From NCBI GenBank assembly GCA_028066245.1, contig JALCBR010000004.1, positions 60,833-124,832 of the forward strand: DNA of 64,000 nt, read 5' to 3'. The DNA comes from Pirellulales bacterium (GTDB lineage Bacteria; Planctomycetota; Planctomycetia; Pirellulales; S012-138). Positions 45,791 through 54,547 of the stretch are shown in pieces. The notes below the pieces were generated by a model that searched no databases, was not told the DNA's origin, and worked only from the letters and a program-made list of their open reading frames with translations. Numbering within the stretch: the stretch's first letter is position 1; every line of letters starts with the position of its first letter. The position numbers were made by a program, and so were the translations under genes.

Positions 45791-46549
45791 GTGAGGGCAA
45801 TTCATTCGCAATCGGCACTCAATGCGCGACGCTCTGCCGGTCCGCTAAGCGGCCGTCTGGTCATGCTGCGAGTTTGCACGGTGTTTGCCATCGCGGTTGC
45901 GGGGATCGCCGCGGTCTCGACAAATTGGACCATCTGGCAGTTCTTCGTTTGCCTGGCAGTGGTCCTTGGCTGGTGTGTGTTAACAGGTTTGGCACTGGCG
46001 ATGCTATTCCGTTGGCGAGATGTTGGGCGAGCGAAACTCGGCAAGTTGCTCTATCGATCACGCGGTGGAGTTGATGATCGCCTTCCTGCGTGGACTCGGT
46101 TGCCCATGTCTCTTCAGGGTGCAATGATCTACGCTGCTCGTCGGCTGCCCGCGACGATGGCCGTTATGGCGTTCTTTAGCTGGTGCGTCATGGCCGCGTA
46201 CTTCACGCACATTGAGCTATGGGAGACGATCGCCTGGAGTGCGGTGCTTAACGACTACCTAGGCGTACTCGCGTTTCTTGTGCTTCTGTGGGGCATCCAG
46301 GTCTTTTCTCTATTTGTTGCCATTGCACGACCGATCGGATTGGAATTCTATTCCAACGGTTTTCGCACACACGGCATCGGCGGCGTCACCTGGGACATGG
46401 TCACATCTACGCGATGGGCCGAGCACAGACCGGGCTGTTTGCAAGTTCATACGTCAATGCCACGTGGCGGAGGCTGGATGTTGGAGTTTCAGGTTCCTGC
46501 TGACGAACAGCCGGCGATTGACGAACTGCTAGAGCGCTTTTCTTGTTAA
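45791..46549 (+). CDS. Integral membrane protein of unknown function
   Basis: 252 residues from GTG 45791 (GAGGG four bases upstream). Hydrophobic segments at about 30-48, 53-72, 118-137, 151-180; the remaining C-terminal ~70 residues are a soluble domain (LEFYSNGFRTHGIGGVTWDMV, ending PAIDELLERFSC). The last codons and stop coincide with a copy of the AGAGC-type repeat, so the original C-terminus may have been changed by it. A decayed relative follows in the same frame. Confidence 0.8.
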   Translation: MRAIHSQSALNARRSAGPLSGRLVMLRVCTVFAIAVAGIAAVSTNWTIWQFFVCLAVVLGWCVLTGLALAMLFRWRDVGRAKLGKLLYRSRGGVDDRLPAWTRLPMSLQGAMIYAARRLPATMAVMAFFSWCVMAAYFTHIELWETIAWSAVLNDYLGVLAFLVLLWGIQVFSLFVAIARPIGLEFYSNGFRTHGIGGVTWDMVTSTRWAEHRPGCLQVHTSMPRGGGWMLEFQVPADEQPAIDELLERFSC

Positions 46550-46564
46550 CGTTCCGTCGCCAGT
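46531..46564. repeat. Short dispersed repeat (AGAGC...GTTCCGT), copy 3
   Basis: Starts AGAGCGCTTTTCTTGTTAAC and continues GTTCCGTCGCC. It supplies the last codons and TAA stop of the upstream membrane-protein gene and separates it from a paralogous remnant. Confidence 0.6.
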
Positions 46565-46570
46565 CACACA

Positions 46571-46918
46571 AATTGGGAAATCAGCTATATCGTTGCTCTC
46601 ATTGCTGCATGGGGTTGGCAGTTTCAACAAACCGAGGCCGTTGTTGCGCTGATCACGCGACCTGGCACGTTGGAACTCCATGAACGCGGGATCACATGGC
46701 TGGCGGGCATTCAGCGAAGTACGGAAGATTACGCCGAGATCATCGCTACCAATTGGGTCGCGCCGCCGCCAGCCAAGGGTAATCTCTCGTTGAAGATTGT
46801 CTGGGTCCATGACAGTGCTCAAAAGGTCATCAGAGTGAACGTGCCGATGAAATGCCAGGCTGCCGTGGATGAAGTCTTGACCGCCAAACTTGGCAAGCGG
46901 CACGTGCCGGGAGATTGA
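46571..46918 (+). pseudogene. 5'-truncated paralogue of the preceding membrane protein
   Basis: In the same frame as the 45791 gene, just past its stop, the translation resumes as NWEISYIVALIAAWGWQFQQ and then LITRPGTLELHERGITWLAG, a counterpart of FVAIARPIGLEFYSNGFRTHG in the upstream protein, and continues to MKCQAAVDEVLTAKLG, which aligns with VPADEQPAIDELLERF. Only the last helix and soluble domain survive, and the upstream helices are missing. A small independent product from TTG 46670 (82 residues) cannot be excluded. Confidence 0.6.
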
Positions 46919-47037
46919 GTTCCTCGACTCCAGGGTACCCATCTTTCGCTTTGGGCGGCCTCCCAATATCATGCGGCTGCAATGCCCTTTGCGTATCGGG
47001 CTAACTCTCACTCCTTTTCCCACTCAGGCTTCCCATC

Positions 47038-47565
47038 ATGGCGAGCAGCCTTGATCTCAAAGAATTCGTTCGCGACATTCCGGACTTCCCCCAGCCGGGC
47101 ATTTTGTTCCGCGATATCACGCCGCTTCTGCTCTCGCCGATGGCATTGCGAGAATCGATCCGGCAACTTGCGTCCAACTACGCAGGTCAAAAGATTGATG
47201 CTGTAGCGGCGGCGGAAGCCCGAGGGTTTATCTTTGCTGCTCCGCTGGCGTTGGAGTTGAACGTGGCATTTGTGCCTGTGCGCAAGCCAGGCAAGCTGCC
47301 CTTCAACACGCACGCATTTCACTACGAATTGGAGTACGGGACTGACTCACTGGAGATCCACATCGATGGCCTTTCCGACGGGCAACGAGTCTTGGTGGTG
47401 GATGATCTCCTGGCCACCGGCGGAACGGTCGAAGCATGTTGCCGCCTGGTGGAACAGTGCGGCGCCAGTGTGATGGGGACGGCGTTCCTGATCGAATTGG
47501 AAAGCTTGGGTGGGGCAAAGCGGCTGGAAAGTTATGAGCCATTCAGCCTGATTCAATATCCGTGA
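47038..47565 (+). CDS. apt: Adenine phosphoribosyltransferase
   Basis: 175 residues; salvages adenine to AMP with PRPP. It has [15 protein letters not shown] at the N-terminus, [25 protein letters not shown], and the PRPP-binding motif [13 protein letters not shown]. Length and motifs are standard. AGG at -10 supports the start. Convergent with truA. Confidence 0.97.
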   Translation: MASSLDLKEFVRDIPDFPQPGILFRDITPLLLSPMALRESIRQLASNYAGQKIDAVAAAEARGFIFAAPLALELNVAFVPVRKPGKLPFNTHAFHYELEYGTDSLEIHIDGLSDGQRVLVVDDLLATGGTVEACCRLVEQCGASVMGTAFLIELESLGGAKRLESYEPFSLIQYP

Positions 47566-47629
47566 CGCAATGGGCGAAGAGGCGTCTTGTCACGTCGGAC
47601 GATTTCGCACGTCGCAGGCAGAAGATATC

Positions 47630-48445
47630 TCAGGCGTAGCTTGCCGAGACGAGAAACAGCCCATGCGGCGGCGCCGTGGCCCCGGCAAGCGCTCGATCAT
47701 GACGATTCAAGACCTGTTGAGGCCAAGTCGTTGGCTGTTTTCTCAGGCCGACTTCGATCAGCGTTCCGGCAATCGCACGGACCATGTTGTAGAGAAACCC
47801 GTCGGCCGCGATCTCCATGACAACGAAATCGCGTGATCCGTTTTCTTCAGCGATCTCGGGAGACGATTGCAAAGGCTGGGCCGAAAACCCCGGCAGGGTT
47901 TCACGGCGACAGAGGGAAAGCTCCGTCACAGTGCGGACCGTCGATTTGCGGGGAGCGCCCGTTGATTGAAACGCCGCAAAGTCATGTTCGCCCACGAGCG
48001 TATCGGCGGCACATTGCATGGCGGCATCGTCCAGCCGATGATTCACGTGCCAGGCATAGCGGCTGGTGAAGATGTCTCGCTCAGCTCCGTCCCGCCAAAT
48101 GTAGCGATACCGTTTGGCAACACAGTCCCGAATGGGATGGAAGTCCGCATTGACCTCTTTTGCCGCCAGTACGGAGACATCCGGCGGCAGCGAGGCATTG
48201 AGCGCCCTGACAAAGACCTCAGGCGCGTGCTGAGACTCCGTACGAAGGCTAACGACCTGCCCCAACGCGTGAACCCCAGTGTCGGTGCGCCCGCTGGCCA
48301 GGGCACGGACGGGCCGTCCGGTGAGTTGACTGGCGGCTTCTTCCAACACACCCTGCACGGTCCTTCCCTGGGGCTGCACTTGCCAGCCAAGAAAGTTCGT
48401 GCCGTCATAGGCGATCGTCAGTTTGAGTGTCCGCTGCACGATCAT
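47630..48445 (-). CDS. truA: tRNA pseudouridine synthase A
   Basis: 271 residues; isomerises U38-40 in tRNA anticodon stems. Conserved GTNFLGWQVQP, the catalytic aspartate in GRTDTGVHA, ALNASLPPDV, RYRYIWRDG, FLYNMVRAIAGTLIEVG, and the C-terminal APPHGLFL are all present. A ~20-residue insert with Ser/Glu (FSAQPLQSSPEIAEENGS) precedes the FLYNMVR segment. ATG 48445 is preferred to the TTG two codons upstream. Confidence 0.95.
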   Translation of the reverse strand: MIVQRTLKLTIAYDGTNFLGWQVQPQGRTVQGVLEEAASQLTGRPVRALASGRTDTGVHALGQVVSLRTESQHAPEVFVRALNASLPPDVSVLAAKEVNADFHPIRDCVAKRYRYIWRDGAERDIFTSRYAWHVNHRLDDAAMQCAADTLVGEHDFAAFQSTGAPRKSTVRTVTELSLCRRETLPGFSAQPLQSSPEIAEENGSRDFVVMEIAADGFLYNMVRAIAGTLIEVGLRKQPTTWPQQVLNRHDRALAGATAPPHGLFLVSASYA

Positions 48446-48468
48446 CGCCAAACAACCGGAGAGTGCGC

Positions 48469-49140
48469 CTAGATTTTGTATCCGGCCGGCTGGCCAACAA
48501 ACGGATTGTGCCGCTTCTCGTCACCGATTGTGGTGGGCTCATTGTGCCCGGGCAGCACGATTGTCTCATCTGGCAGGTTGAAGAGCTTTTCGTGAATCCC
48601 TTGCTGCAGCTGCTCAAAGCTGCCATTGGGAAAATCGGTCCGGCCGATACTGCGGTGAAACAGCACATCTCCGCCAATAACGCAGGAGGGTACGCCTTCT
48701 TGGATGAACACTACGTGGCCAGGCGAATGACCGGGAATCTCGCGGACCAGGAGTTGAAATCCGGCCGACTCATAGATTTCACCCTCGCGGACAAGGATAT
48801 CTGCCTGTGGACTGATGATCGGTTGTCCAAAATCTTCTGACAAATTGAGATTGGCGTCGGTCAACATCGCGGCATCACCCGCCCCAATCACCAACGGCGC
48901 GTCCGGCCAAGCCTGCTTCATGGCCGCGTTCCCAGCGATGTGGTCAGCATGTCCGTGCGTATTGAGGATGGCGGATGGTGTTTTTCCCGTTTCTTTCACT
49001 GCTTCTGAGATCTTCTCCGGCTCTGTGCCCGGATCAACGATCAAACAGTCCGGACGGTCATCGCGCCACAGGACATAGGCGTTCTCTGCAAACGGCAGGG
49101 AAACGACACACACAGCCTGGAAATCATGAGAGTCTTGCAT
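48469..49140 (-). CDS. MBL-fold hydrolase, glyoxalase II-like
   Basis: 223 residues from ATG 49140. All canonical metal ligands are visible: THGHADHIAG (HxHxDH), GHSPGHVV, GGDVLFHRSIGRTD and LPGHNEPTTIGDE. This close fit to small glyoxalase II-like/persulfide-type hydrolases supports a two-metal hydrolase, but the exact substrate is unknown. The gene is 23 bp from truA on the same strand and may be co-transcribed with it (MBL first). Confidence 0.9.
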   Translation of the reverse strand: MQDSHDFQAVCVVSLPFAENAYVLWRDDRPDCLIVDPGTEPEKISEAVKETGKTPSAILNTHGHADHIAGNAAMKQAWPDAPLVIGAGDAAMLTDANLNLSEDFGQPIISPQADILVREGEIYESAGFQLLVREIPGHSPGHVVFIQEGVPSCVIGGDVLFHRSIGRTDFPNGSFEQLQQGIHEKLFNLPDETIVLPGHNEPTTIGDEKRHNPFVGQPAGYKI

Positions 49141-49511
49141 TGCGCTTTGCAGGGAGAGAAACGGAATCCGGCAGTGCAAGCACTGCCAGCGTCAACGGTG
49201 GCAGTCACTTTCGGCAGTGCAGGAGTCTGCCGGTCATTCTGCCTGGGAAAGCCGCGGCTTGCCGAATGCTTTGAGATTGCCGAATAATACAAAGCCATTG
49301 TAAAACTGAAGCATTGCTTCCGATAGAAGCGATATTCCCGCGTGGACTCCCAGTTGTCTTTCCCAGCGAAACGACCAACGCTCAACGATGCCATCCACAG
49401 CGGGCAGACCTTTAGGAACACAAATTGCACAATGGATGCCGGTCGCCCGCTGACCCAAACCGCGGCGCCCGCCCATTCCATCCATTAGCCACGGACTCAG
49501 GCGAGGAAGAG
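49141..49511. other. 371 bp divergent spacer
   Basis: Spacer between the MBL gene (minus) and the DUF1571 gene (plus). Long open frames on the minus strand here lack start signals and family character. I see no operator or terminator. Confidence 0.4.
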
Positions 49512-50327
49512 ATGAAGATCAGCCTTCGCGGCAACGTATTGGCCATCACGCTGTGCTTGAGCGCCTTGAGCGGCGGCGCATGGGCTCAGGAGCACACGAC
49601 CCATCGGCCGACCACGAAAGAGGCCTCCCAGGATGAACATCCCATGATGCCCGCCCTACGTTGGGCCAAGGGAGAACTGCCTCGTATCTCGAAGATCGAG
49701 GACTACACCTGCACCCTGGTCAAGCGAGAGTTGGTGGATGGCGAACTGACCGACCACCAATACATGTTCCTCAAGGTGCGGCATCAGCCGTTTAGTGTGT
49801 ACATGTATTTCCTGGCGCCGTCCAACGTCAAAGGCCAGGAAGCCCTCTACGTGGACGGAGCTTACGACAACAAGCTCATGGCGCACGGTTCTGGGCTTGC
49901 CTCGTTGCTGAAGACATTCGCCTTGGACCCCAAAGGGCCCCTGGCCATGAAAGGCAATCGCTATCCGATCACGGAAGTTGGCGTGCTAAACCTCGTCCGT
50001 AAACTCATCGAGGTTGGTGAGCATGACGTGCAGTATGGCGAGTGCGAAGTTCGTGTGATGAAGCAAGCTAAGGTCAACGATCGCACATGCACGATGCTGG
50101 AGTTCACGCACCCCGTGCCGCGCCGCGAGTTCCGCTTCAATATCGCGAAGATCTTCATTGACGATGAACTCAACATGCCGATCCGCTATGAAGCCTACGG
50201 GTGGCCCAAAGAGCGCGGTGGCAAGCCAGTGTTGCTGGAGGAGTATACCTACGTCAACATGAAGCTAAACCAGAAGCTGAAAGATATTGATTTCAGCACG
50301 GACAACCCGAACTACAACTTCAAGTAA
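49512..50327 (+). CDS. DUF1571-type secreted protein
   Basis: 271 residues from ATG 49512 (GAGGAAG upstream). A signal peptide (VLAITLCLSALSGGAWA, cut before QEHTT) is followed by a DUF1571-like beta-rich domain: IEDYTCTLVKRELVDGEL, MFLKVRHQPFSVYMYFLAP, YVDGAYDNKLMAHG, RFNIAKIFIDDELNMPIRYEAYGWP. Widely found as a secreted protein in planctomycetes, with unknown role. Monocistronic. Confidence 0.88.
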   Translation: MKISLRGNVLAITLCLSALSGGAWAQEHTTHRPTTKEASQDEHPMMPALRWAKGELPRISKIEDYTCTLVKRELVDGELTDHQYMFLKVRHQPFSVYMYFLAPSNVKGQEALYVDGAYDNKLMAHGSGLASLLKTFALDPKGPLAMKGNRYPITEVGVLNLVRKLIEVGEHDVQYGECEVRVMKQAKVNDRTCTMLEFTHPVPRREFRFNIAKIFIDDELNMPIRYEAYGWPKERGGKPVLLEEYTYVNMKLNQKLKDIDFSTDNPNYNFK

Positions 50328-50883
50328 GTTGCGGGTGTTGAAGGCGGCCAATATCTCTCTCAACCGCTTGTGGAGAGATCAGCGTGTCGTTCCAGACCAA
50401 GCCAGGTGTGCGAGGCCTGGCGCGGTGTGCGAACATGGTGTTTTTCGTACTGCGATTCAACGCTAACCGGGGTTCTCGCAGCCTGTTGGATGTTTCAACC
50501 GGGGTGCGAAGTCACTCGCGGCGCACATGAATGCCAACCTTGTCTGAGGCGAGGATCCGCTCTCAGATCGAAGTCGCGAACCATTGGTGGCAATCTTCTT
50601 CGACCCGTCTGTACTCGTCGGCTAGTGGGGAACTCGGAGTAAGGCTCTGACGGCTTGTCTCGGGGTGGCGTTCCCGTTACACATTCAGTCTTGAATTCCC
50701 AATGGCTCGACGACCGAAGGTTTGCTAAGCTCGCCACTTCGCCTCGTCAGTGAAAATGCCTCGCAGGCTTGACTCCCAGCCAGCGAACCTCAAGCTGGGA
50801 GAATTCAGCACCGCCCCAGTCGATCAAATCGCAGGCAGTGACTAATCCTCTAAAATCACTACATTGAATATTGACCACAACTT
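50328..50883. other. 556 bp intergenic region before tRNA-Lys
   Basis: No gene is supported. A 7-bp hairpin ATCTCTC/GAGAGAT near 50350-50378 is the only structure seen; it could serve the DUF1571 transcript. Confidence 0.4.
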
Positions 50884-50956
<73 letters not shown>

Positions 50957-51166
50957 CTCTTGTCGGGAAAACCCCGCGTTTCTGGTCTTCTCATCTGGGT
51001 AAGGCAGCAGGAGCTATTGCCGAAAGTGTTGTTTTTGAGGCTGCCCTGTTCTGGCTGGCAATGCGATGTTGTTCGGCAACCTAGTTCATAACGGCGGCCA
51101 AGGGGGCATAGCTGGTAAGCACTTTGACCGCCTGCGCGGACGGCAAGGCTATTCGCTTCGCGATTG

Positions 51167-51817
51167 CTACGCTGATTTCTTGAATCTTCTCGCGCCGCGT
51201 TCGGTGTCGAAGTAGTCCTCAAATCGAACCACTTTTCCTCGGCGAAATTGTAGGAAGAAGATAATCCAGCTCTCAGCGAGTTCATCCATGGCCTTGTGGT
51301 GGAGCCTGATGTCAAACTTAAGCACTGCGCTGTTGCCTTCCGACATGACTCTTAAGTTGTGAACTGGGTTTGCGGCAAGCGAGAAGACGGAGAAAAAGCG
51401 GTGCCAAAAGGCGTCAAAACCGTCGACCGTCTGAAACTCACCAGCAAAGGGAAATCGTTCTGGACTTCCAGCGACGAAACATGACATTTCTTCGTCAAAA
51501 CTCTGCTGAAGGCCAGCGACCAACTGCTGTCTGTGTGCCTTCAACTTGTCGAGGAAATTCAATGCGAATTCACGTGGCGAATGAACCAGATCTTCTGGGT
51601 AGACGGCCGTAGCCTTTGAACTAAGAGCTTCGGCAAGGACTTCGATCGTGTCAGCGCTCAACTGCTGCGAGGCCTCGGCCTTGCGAACCAGCCGGTCTGT
51701 ATAGCCTGCTTTAGCTGCTAGCTGGTCCTGTGTAAGTCCAAGTAATGTTCGATAGTGTTTTACGAGTTCACCATTGCACGTGTAGTAGCGGTCGATTTTT
51801 TGGGATGCCCAAGCCAT
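51167..51817 (-). CDS. XRE-family helix-turn-helix regulator with SnoaL/NTF2-like domain
   Basis: 216 residues. Start ATG 51817 has GAGG eight bases upstream (the frame continues to 51889 without such a site). An HTH of the XRE/Cro type lies at about 18-70 (LVKHYRTLLGLTQDQLAAKAG with YTDRLVRKAEASQQLS). A C-terminal NTF2/SnoaL-like domain follows (about 85-205): FVAGSPERFPFAGEFQTVDGFDAFWHRFF and SWIIFFLQFRRGKVVRFEDYFDTERG. Such fusions suggest a small-ligand-sensing regulator. A hairpin lies just upstream at 51851-51880. Confidence 0.85.
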   Translation of the reverse strand: MAWASQKIDRYYTCNGELVKHYRTLLGLTQDQLAAKAGYTDRLVRKAEASQQLSADTIEVLAEALSSKATAVYPEDLVHSPREFALNFLDKLKAHRQQLVAGLQQSFDEEMSCFVAGSPERFPFAGEFQTVDGFDAFWHRFFSVFSLAANPVHNLRVMSEGNSAVLKFDIRLHHKAMDELAESWIIFFLQFRRGKVVRFEDYFDTERGARRFKKSA

Positions 51818-51850
51818 GGGTGTTGCCTCAGTTTGTTGCCCTCGCAGTCC

Positions 51851-51880
51851 GTTGAAAAACGCCATCGTGGCGTTTTCAAC
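51851..51880. repeat. Inverted repeat (hairpin) upstream of the XRE-SnoaL gene
   Basis: GTTGAAAAACGCCA ... TGGCGTTTTCAAC gives a 13-bp stem with one bulged A and a short loop. It lies upstream of the XRE-SnoaL start and could be a transcription-end structure or a relic of an insertion. Confidence 0.5.
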
Positions 51881-51969
51881 CTGAGCCAAGTGCGGGAGTG
51901 AATCTCACACGGCTCGCAAATCGCGGCACATTCGTACCACGATTTAGAATCCCCTCCTTGGGATTCACG

Positions 51970-51995
51970 CAGCCGGTTGATAAATCAACAGGCTG
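51970..51995. repeat. Inverted repeat (hairpin)
   Basis: CAGCCGGTTGA-TAAA-TCAACAGGCTG: 11-bp arms with one mismatch and a 4-base loop. Confidence 0.5.
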
Positions 51996-52180
51996 CTAGT
52001 TCACTAAGACGGTTTCGTCCTTCTAGCAATCTGTCAATACGCTTTTCACAAAAATCCGCGAATGCAAGCCCGGTCTCGGTGTGATGCGTCGTTCCGGTAG
52101 CGTTCCTGGTGTGGACAGAAACAGTATTGGATGATTGATTAATGCGGTGGCAGGGACTATCTATGTGTCCTATCGAGGCC

Positions 52181-52219
52181 AACGCTGGCAACCTCTGCAC
52201 CGTAGGGGTTGCCAGCGTT
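52181..52219. repeat. Inverted repeat (hairpin) downstream of the PQQ propeller gene
   Basis: AACGCTGGCAACC ... GGTTGCCAGCGTT form a perfect 13-bp stem, extendable to 16 with a wobble. It is 89 bases beyond the stop of the minus-strand propeller gene and has no T-run. Confidence 0.55.
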
Positions 52220-52307
52220 GCATTATGTCGTTGTGTACTGATCGACACGATCTCGCTATCAAATATTCTCACTATACGACACTGCAAATGCCGCCGCAGA
52301 AGCAACG

Positions 52308-53816
52308 CTATTCAGTGCTCCTGCCGATAGCATAAAGGTGATTCGCAGTCCGAATCAGTATTTGGTCACCGACAATGGCAGGTGTTGCGAAAACGGTTTC
52401 TTGCATATCGTTCTTGGCAAGTAGCTCGTAATCAACGCCAGTCTTGACGACATTGACGGTTCCATCTTCACCGCAGAAGTAGAGTTGGTCCTTTGTTGCG
52501 ACCGCAGACGCGGAATATTGGCCACCGACGCGCTGCTGGTAAACCAGTTCTCCCGTCTTTGCGTCTCGAACTGCCAACACACCTCGAGAGCTACATGTGT
52601 AGAGGTAGTCATCGACCACGATCGGGGTTGGAATGTAAGCACCACCACGTGGTTCGTACCACACAAGTCCGTCCGGAAGTTCATCGCTATCACTTCCGTC
52701 AGGAGTGATATCCCCTCTCGCCGAAGGTGAAATTGCATACGCTGATTGCCTGCCATGGCCATTGGACAGAAAGACGAGGCCATGTGCAGTCAGCGGAGCA
52801 GGAACCGGTACGTCACCCCCGCCGCTTAGCGTCCAGATCTGCTCGCCAGTTTCAAAGTTATACGATGCCATCTGCCGATAGCCGTTGCAAATTAGCTGTG
52901 TCTCCGTTTCTGTTTCCATCACCAAGGGAGTTGACCAGGTCGCGACATCGTTTCGGGGGATACGGTGAATTTCGTTTCCATTGGTGACATCCAGAATGGC
53001 CACGAATGCCGTGTTGAGACAATCGCATTGCACGATGACTTTGCCCTCGTGGATAACAGGGGAACTCGCGAATCCCCATTCAAGGTCTGTCGATCGATAC
53101 GAGCCAGAATGCAGTTTTCCGAAATCCTTTTGCCAGAGCAACTTGCCCTCGAAATCGAGGCAATAAAGACCTTCTGAGCCAAAGAAGGCAACAATGTGAG
53201 TGCCATCTGTGGCTGGTGTGCAATTCGCATGAGTTGCTTTGAGGTGCCTCTTGGTGGCCGGTTTGCGGTTGGCAACAGTTCGCCTCCAAATCTCAATGCC
53301 CGTGTTTGCATCAAAGCACGCGATTTGCCAGCGCCAATTCCCTGAGTCGTCTGCTGACTGCCCCGTGCCTTGGAGGAAGCCCGTCTGAATAGCTTGTTCA
53401 TTGCCTCGTTCATTGACCGCAGTCGTCACGAAGACATGATTTCCGTGCACGATCGGACTTGAGTGAGCGAGACCATCAAGTTTTCGTTTCCAGAGGATGT
53501 TCTCACCAGTTTCGACGTTCCATTCGATTGGCGGATTTCCAGAACCAATACCACACGCCTGGACGCCGCGGAACTGCGGCCAGTAGCTGTCCGGCGTGGA
53601 TTCAAGCTCGCCTTTCCCCGATTGCTGCAAGGGTTGAACGGCCAAGTCACCGGCAAGACTGACCGGGAGACTCTCCGCAATCTTCTGCGGATCCTCCACT
53701 TGGTCTGAAGCTACGAGTTTTTCTGATTCAAAGCCGCTGGAATCAATATGCCCATGAGGAATTCCAGAGCCAAAACAACTTGCGGTGAGGAAGATTAGGC
53801 AGAAAGTCTTCAACAT
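52308..53816 (-). CDS. Secreted PQQ-like beta-propeller (outer-membrane assembly-like) protein
   Basis: 502 residues. A signal sequence (MLKTFCLIFLTASCFGSGIP) is followed by an acidic linker and then repeated propeller blades of the PQQ-repeat type: WPQFRGVQACGIGSGNPPIEWNV, NWRWQIACFDANTGIEIWRR, LYCLDFEGKLLWQKDFG, MASYNFETGEQIWTL, VLAVRDAKTGELVYQQ, LYFCGEDGTVNV. Each blade ends with the DxxTGxxxW motif. No catalytic dehydrogenase residues are asserted; a structural/substrate-binding role like BamB-type propellers is as likely. Start ATG 53816, with GGGA upstream. Confidence 0.88.
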   Translation of the reverse strand: MLKTFCLIFLTASCFGSGIPHGHIDSSGFESEKLVASDQVEDPQKIAESLPVSLAGDLAVQPLQQSGKGELESTPDSYWPQFRGVQACGIGSGNPPIEWNVETGENILWKRKLDGLAHSSPIVHGNHVFVTTAVNERGNEQAIQTGFLQGTGQSADDSGNWRWQIACFDANTGIEIWRRTVANRKPATKRHLKATHANCTPATDGTHIVAFFGSEGLYCLDFEGKLLWQKDFGKLHSGSYRSTDLEWGFASSPVIHEGKVIVQCDCLNTAFVAILDVTNGNEIHRIPRNDVATWSTPLVMETETETQLICNGYRQMASYNFETGEQIWTLSGGGDVPVPAPLTAHGLVFLSNGHGRQSAYAISPSARGDITPDGSDSDELPDGLVWYEPRGGAYIPTPIVVDDYLYTCSSRGVLAVRDAKTGELVYQQRVGGQYSASAVATKDQLYFCGEDGTVNVVKTGVDYELLAKNDMQETVFATPAIVGDQILIRTANHLYAIGRSTE

Positions 53817-54019
53817 GGCGCATTCCCATTACTTGGTGTGGTTTATTTGACAGCCATCCACGGCACGCCAAGTCCGCTGACTTCCCTCGCATTTCCACTG
53901 CATGCCGGTGCACCGGTGTGGGTGGAACTCGAAGCATACGAGTCGAAGCGTGCGGCCGTAGCGTGTCTGCGGATGGTCGCCCCAGCGAAACTTCCTCTCG
54001 GAAATCTTAACAATTCCTG

Positions 54020-54514
54020 TCAAGTGGTGGCAGCGTTAACAACGCGCTGAACTGCCTTCAGGACATCTTTTTCGTACTCACCTACGCTTGGGTGCAATTG
54101 CCGATGAATCGCGACATCGACAAAGGGCTTTGCATCTGACTCGATCTTGCCTTCATCCAGCAGTTGACCCAAAGCTGTTGCGATGATCGTCGTATCGAGT
54201 GTGAACATATCGTAGAGTTCGGAAAGAAACGCGTCCTCCGGATTGGCAAGATCTTGTTCGATTTGTTCATCCGTGCACAAAGATCCGTTGTATCCGTCCA
54301 AGTGGCCATCAAGAATCCAGGCGATGCACTGCACAAGCGGCGCAGAAGGGTTGTCAGCGCGCCAACTTCGCCACTCGTAGTACGCATCTGATCCTTCATC
54401 GCTGCCAAACGGTGCCCGTTCATCGACACAATCCCAAAAAAACGGCTCCACCATGAGTTCGCGCGCTCGTGGATGAGCCTGGTCCGGTTCATTAAATGGA
54501 TCGTGCTCACTCAT
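54020..54514 (-). CDS. Hypothetical acidic protein
   Basis: 164 residues from ATG 54514 (AAGGG six bases upstream). Acidic with many Trp/Phe near the N-terminus (VEPFFWDCVDERAP), an EWRSWRADNPS segment, and helices toward the end. No signal, span or recognised domain. Confidence 0.65.
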   Translation of the reverse strand: MSEHDPFNEPDQAHPRARELMVEPFFWDCVDERAPFGSDEGSDAYYEWRSWRADNPSAPLVQCIAWILDGHLDGYNGSLCTDEQIEQDLANPEDAFLSELYDMFTLDTTIIATALGQLLDEGKIESDAKPFVDVAIHRQLHPSVGEYEKDVLKAVQRVVNAATT

Positions 54515-54547
54515 GACTAACCCTTGTTGACCAAAGGGACATCTGTG

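Larger units (their letters stand above)
51818..52307. other. Intergenic region with three inverted repeats
   Basis: 490 bp with no supported gene but hairpin-rich: 51851-51880, 51970-51995 and 52181-52219 are described separately. Between these hairpins no gene is supported. Confidence 0.55.
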
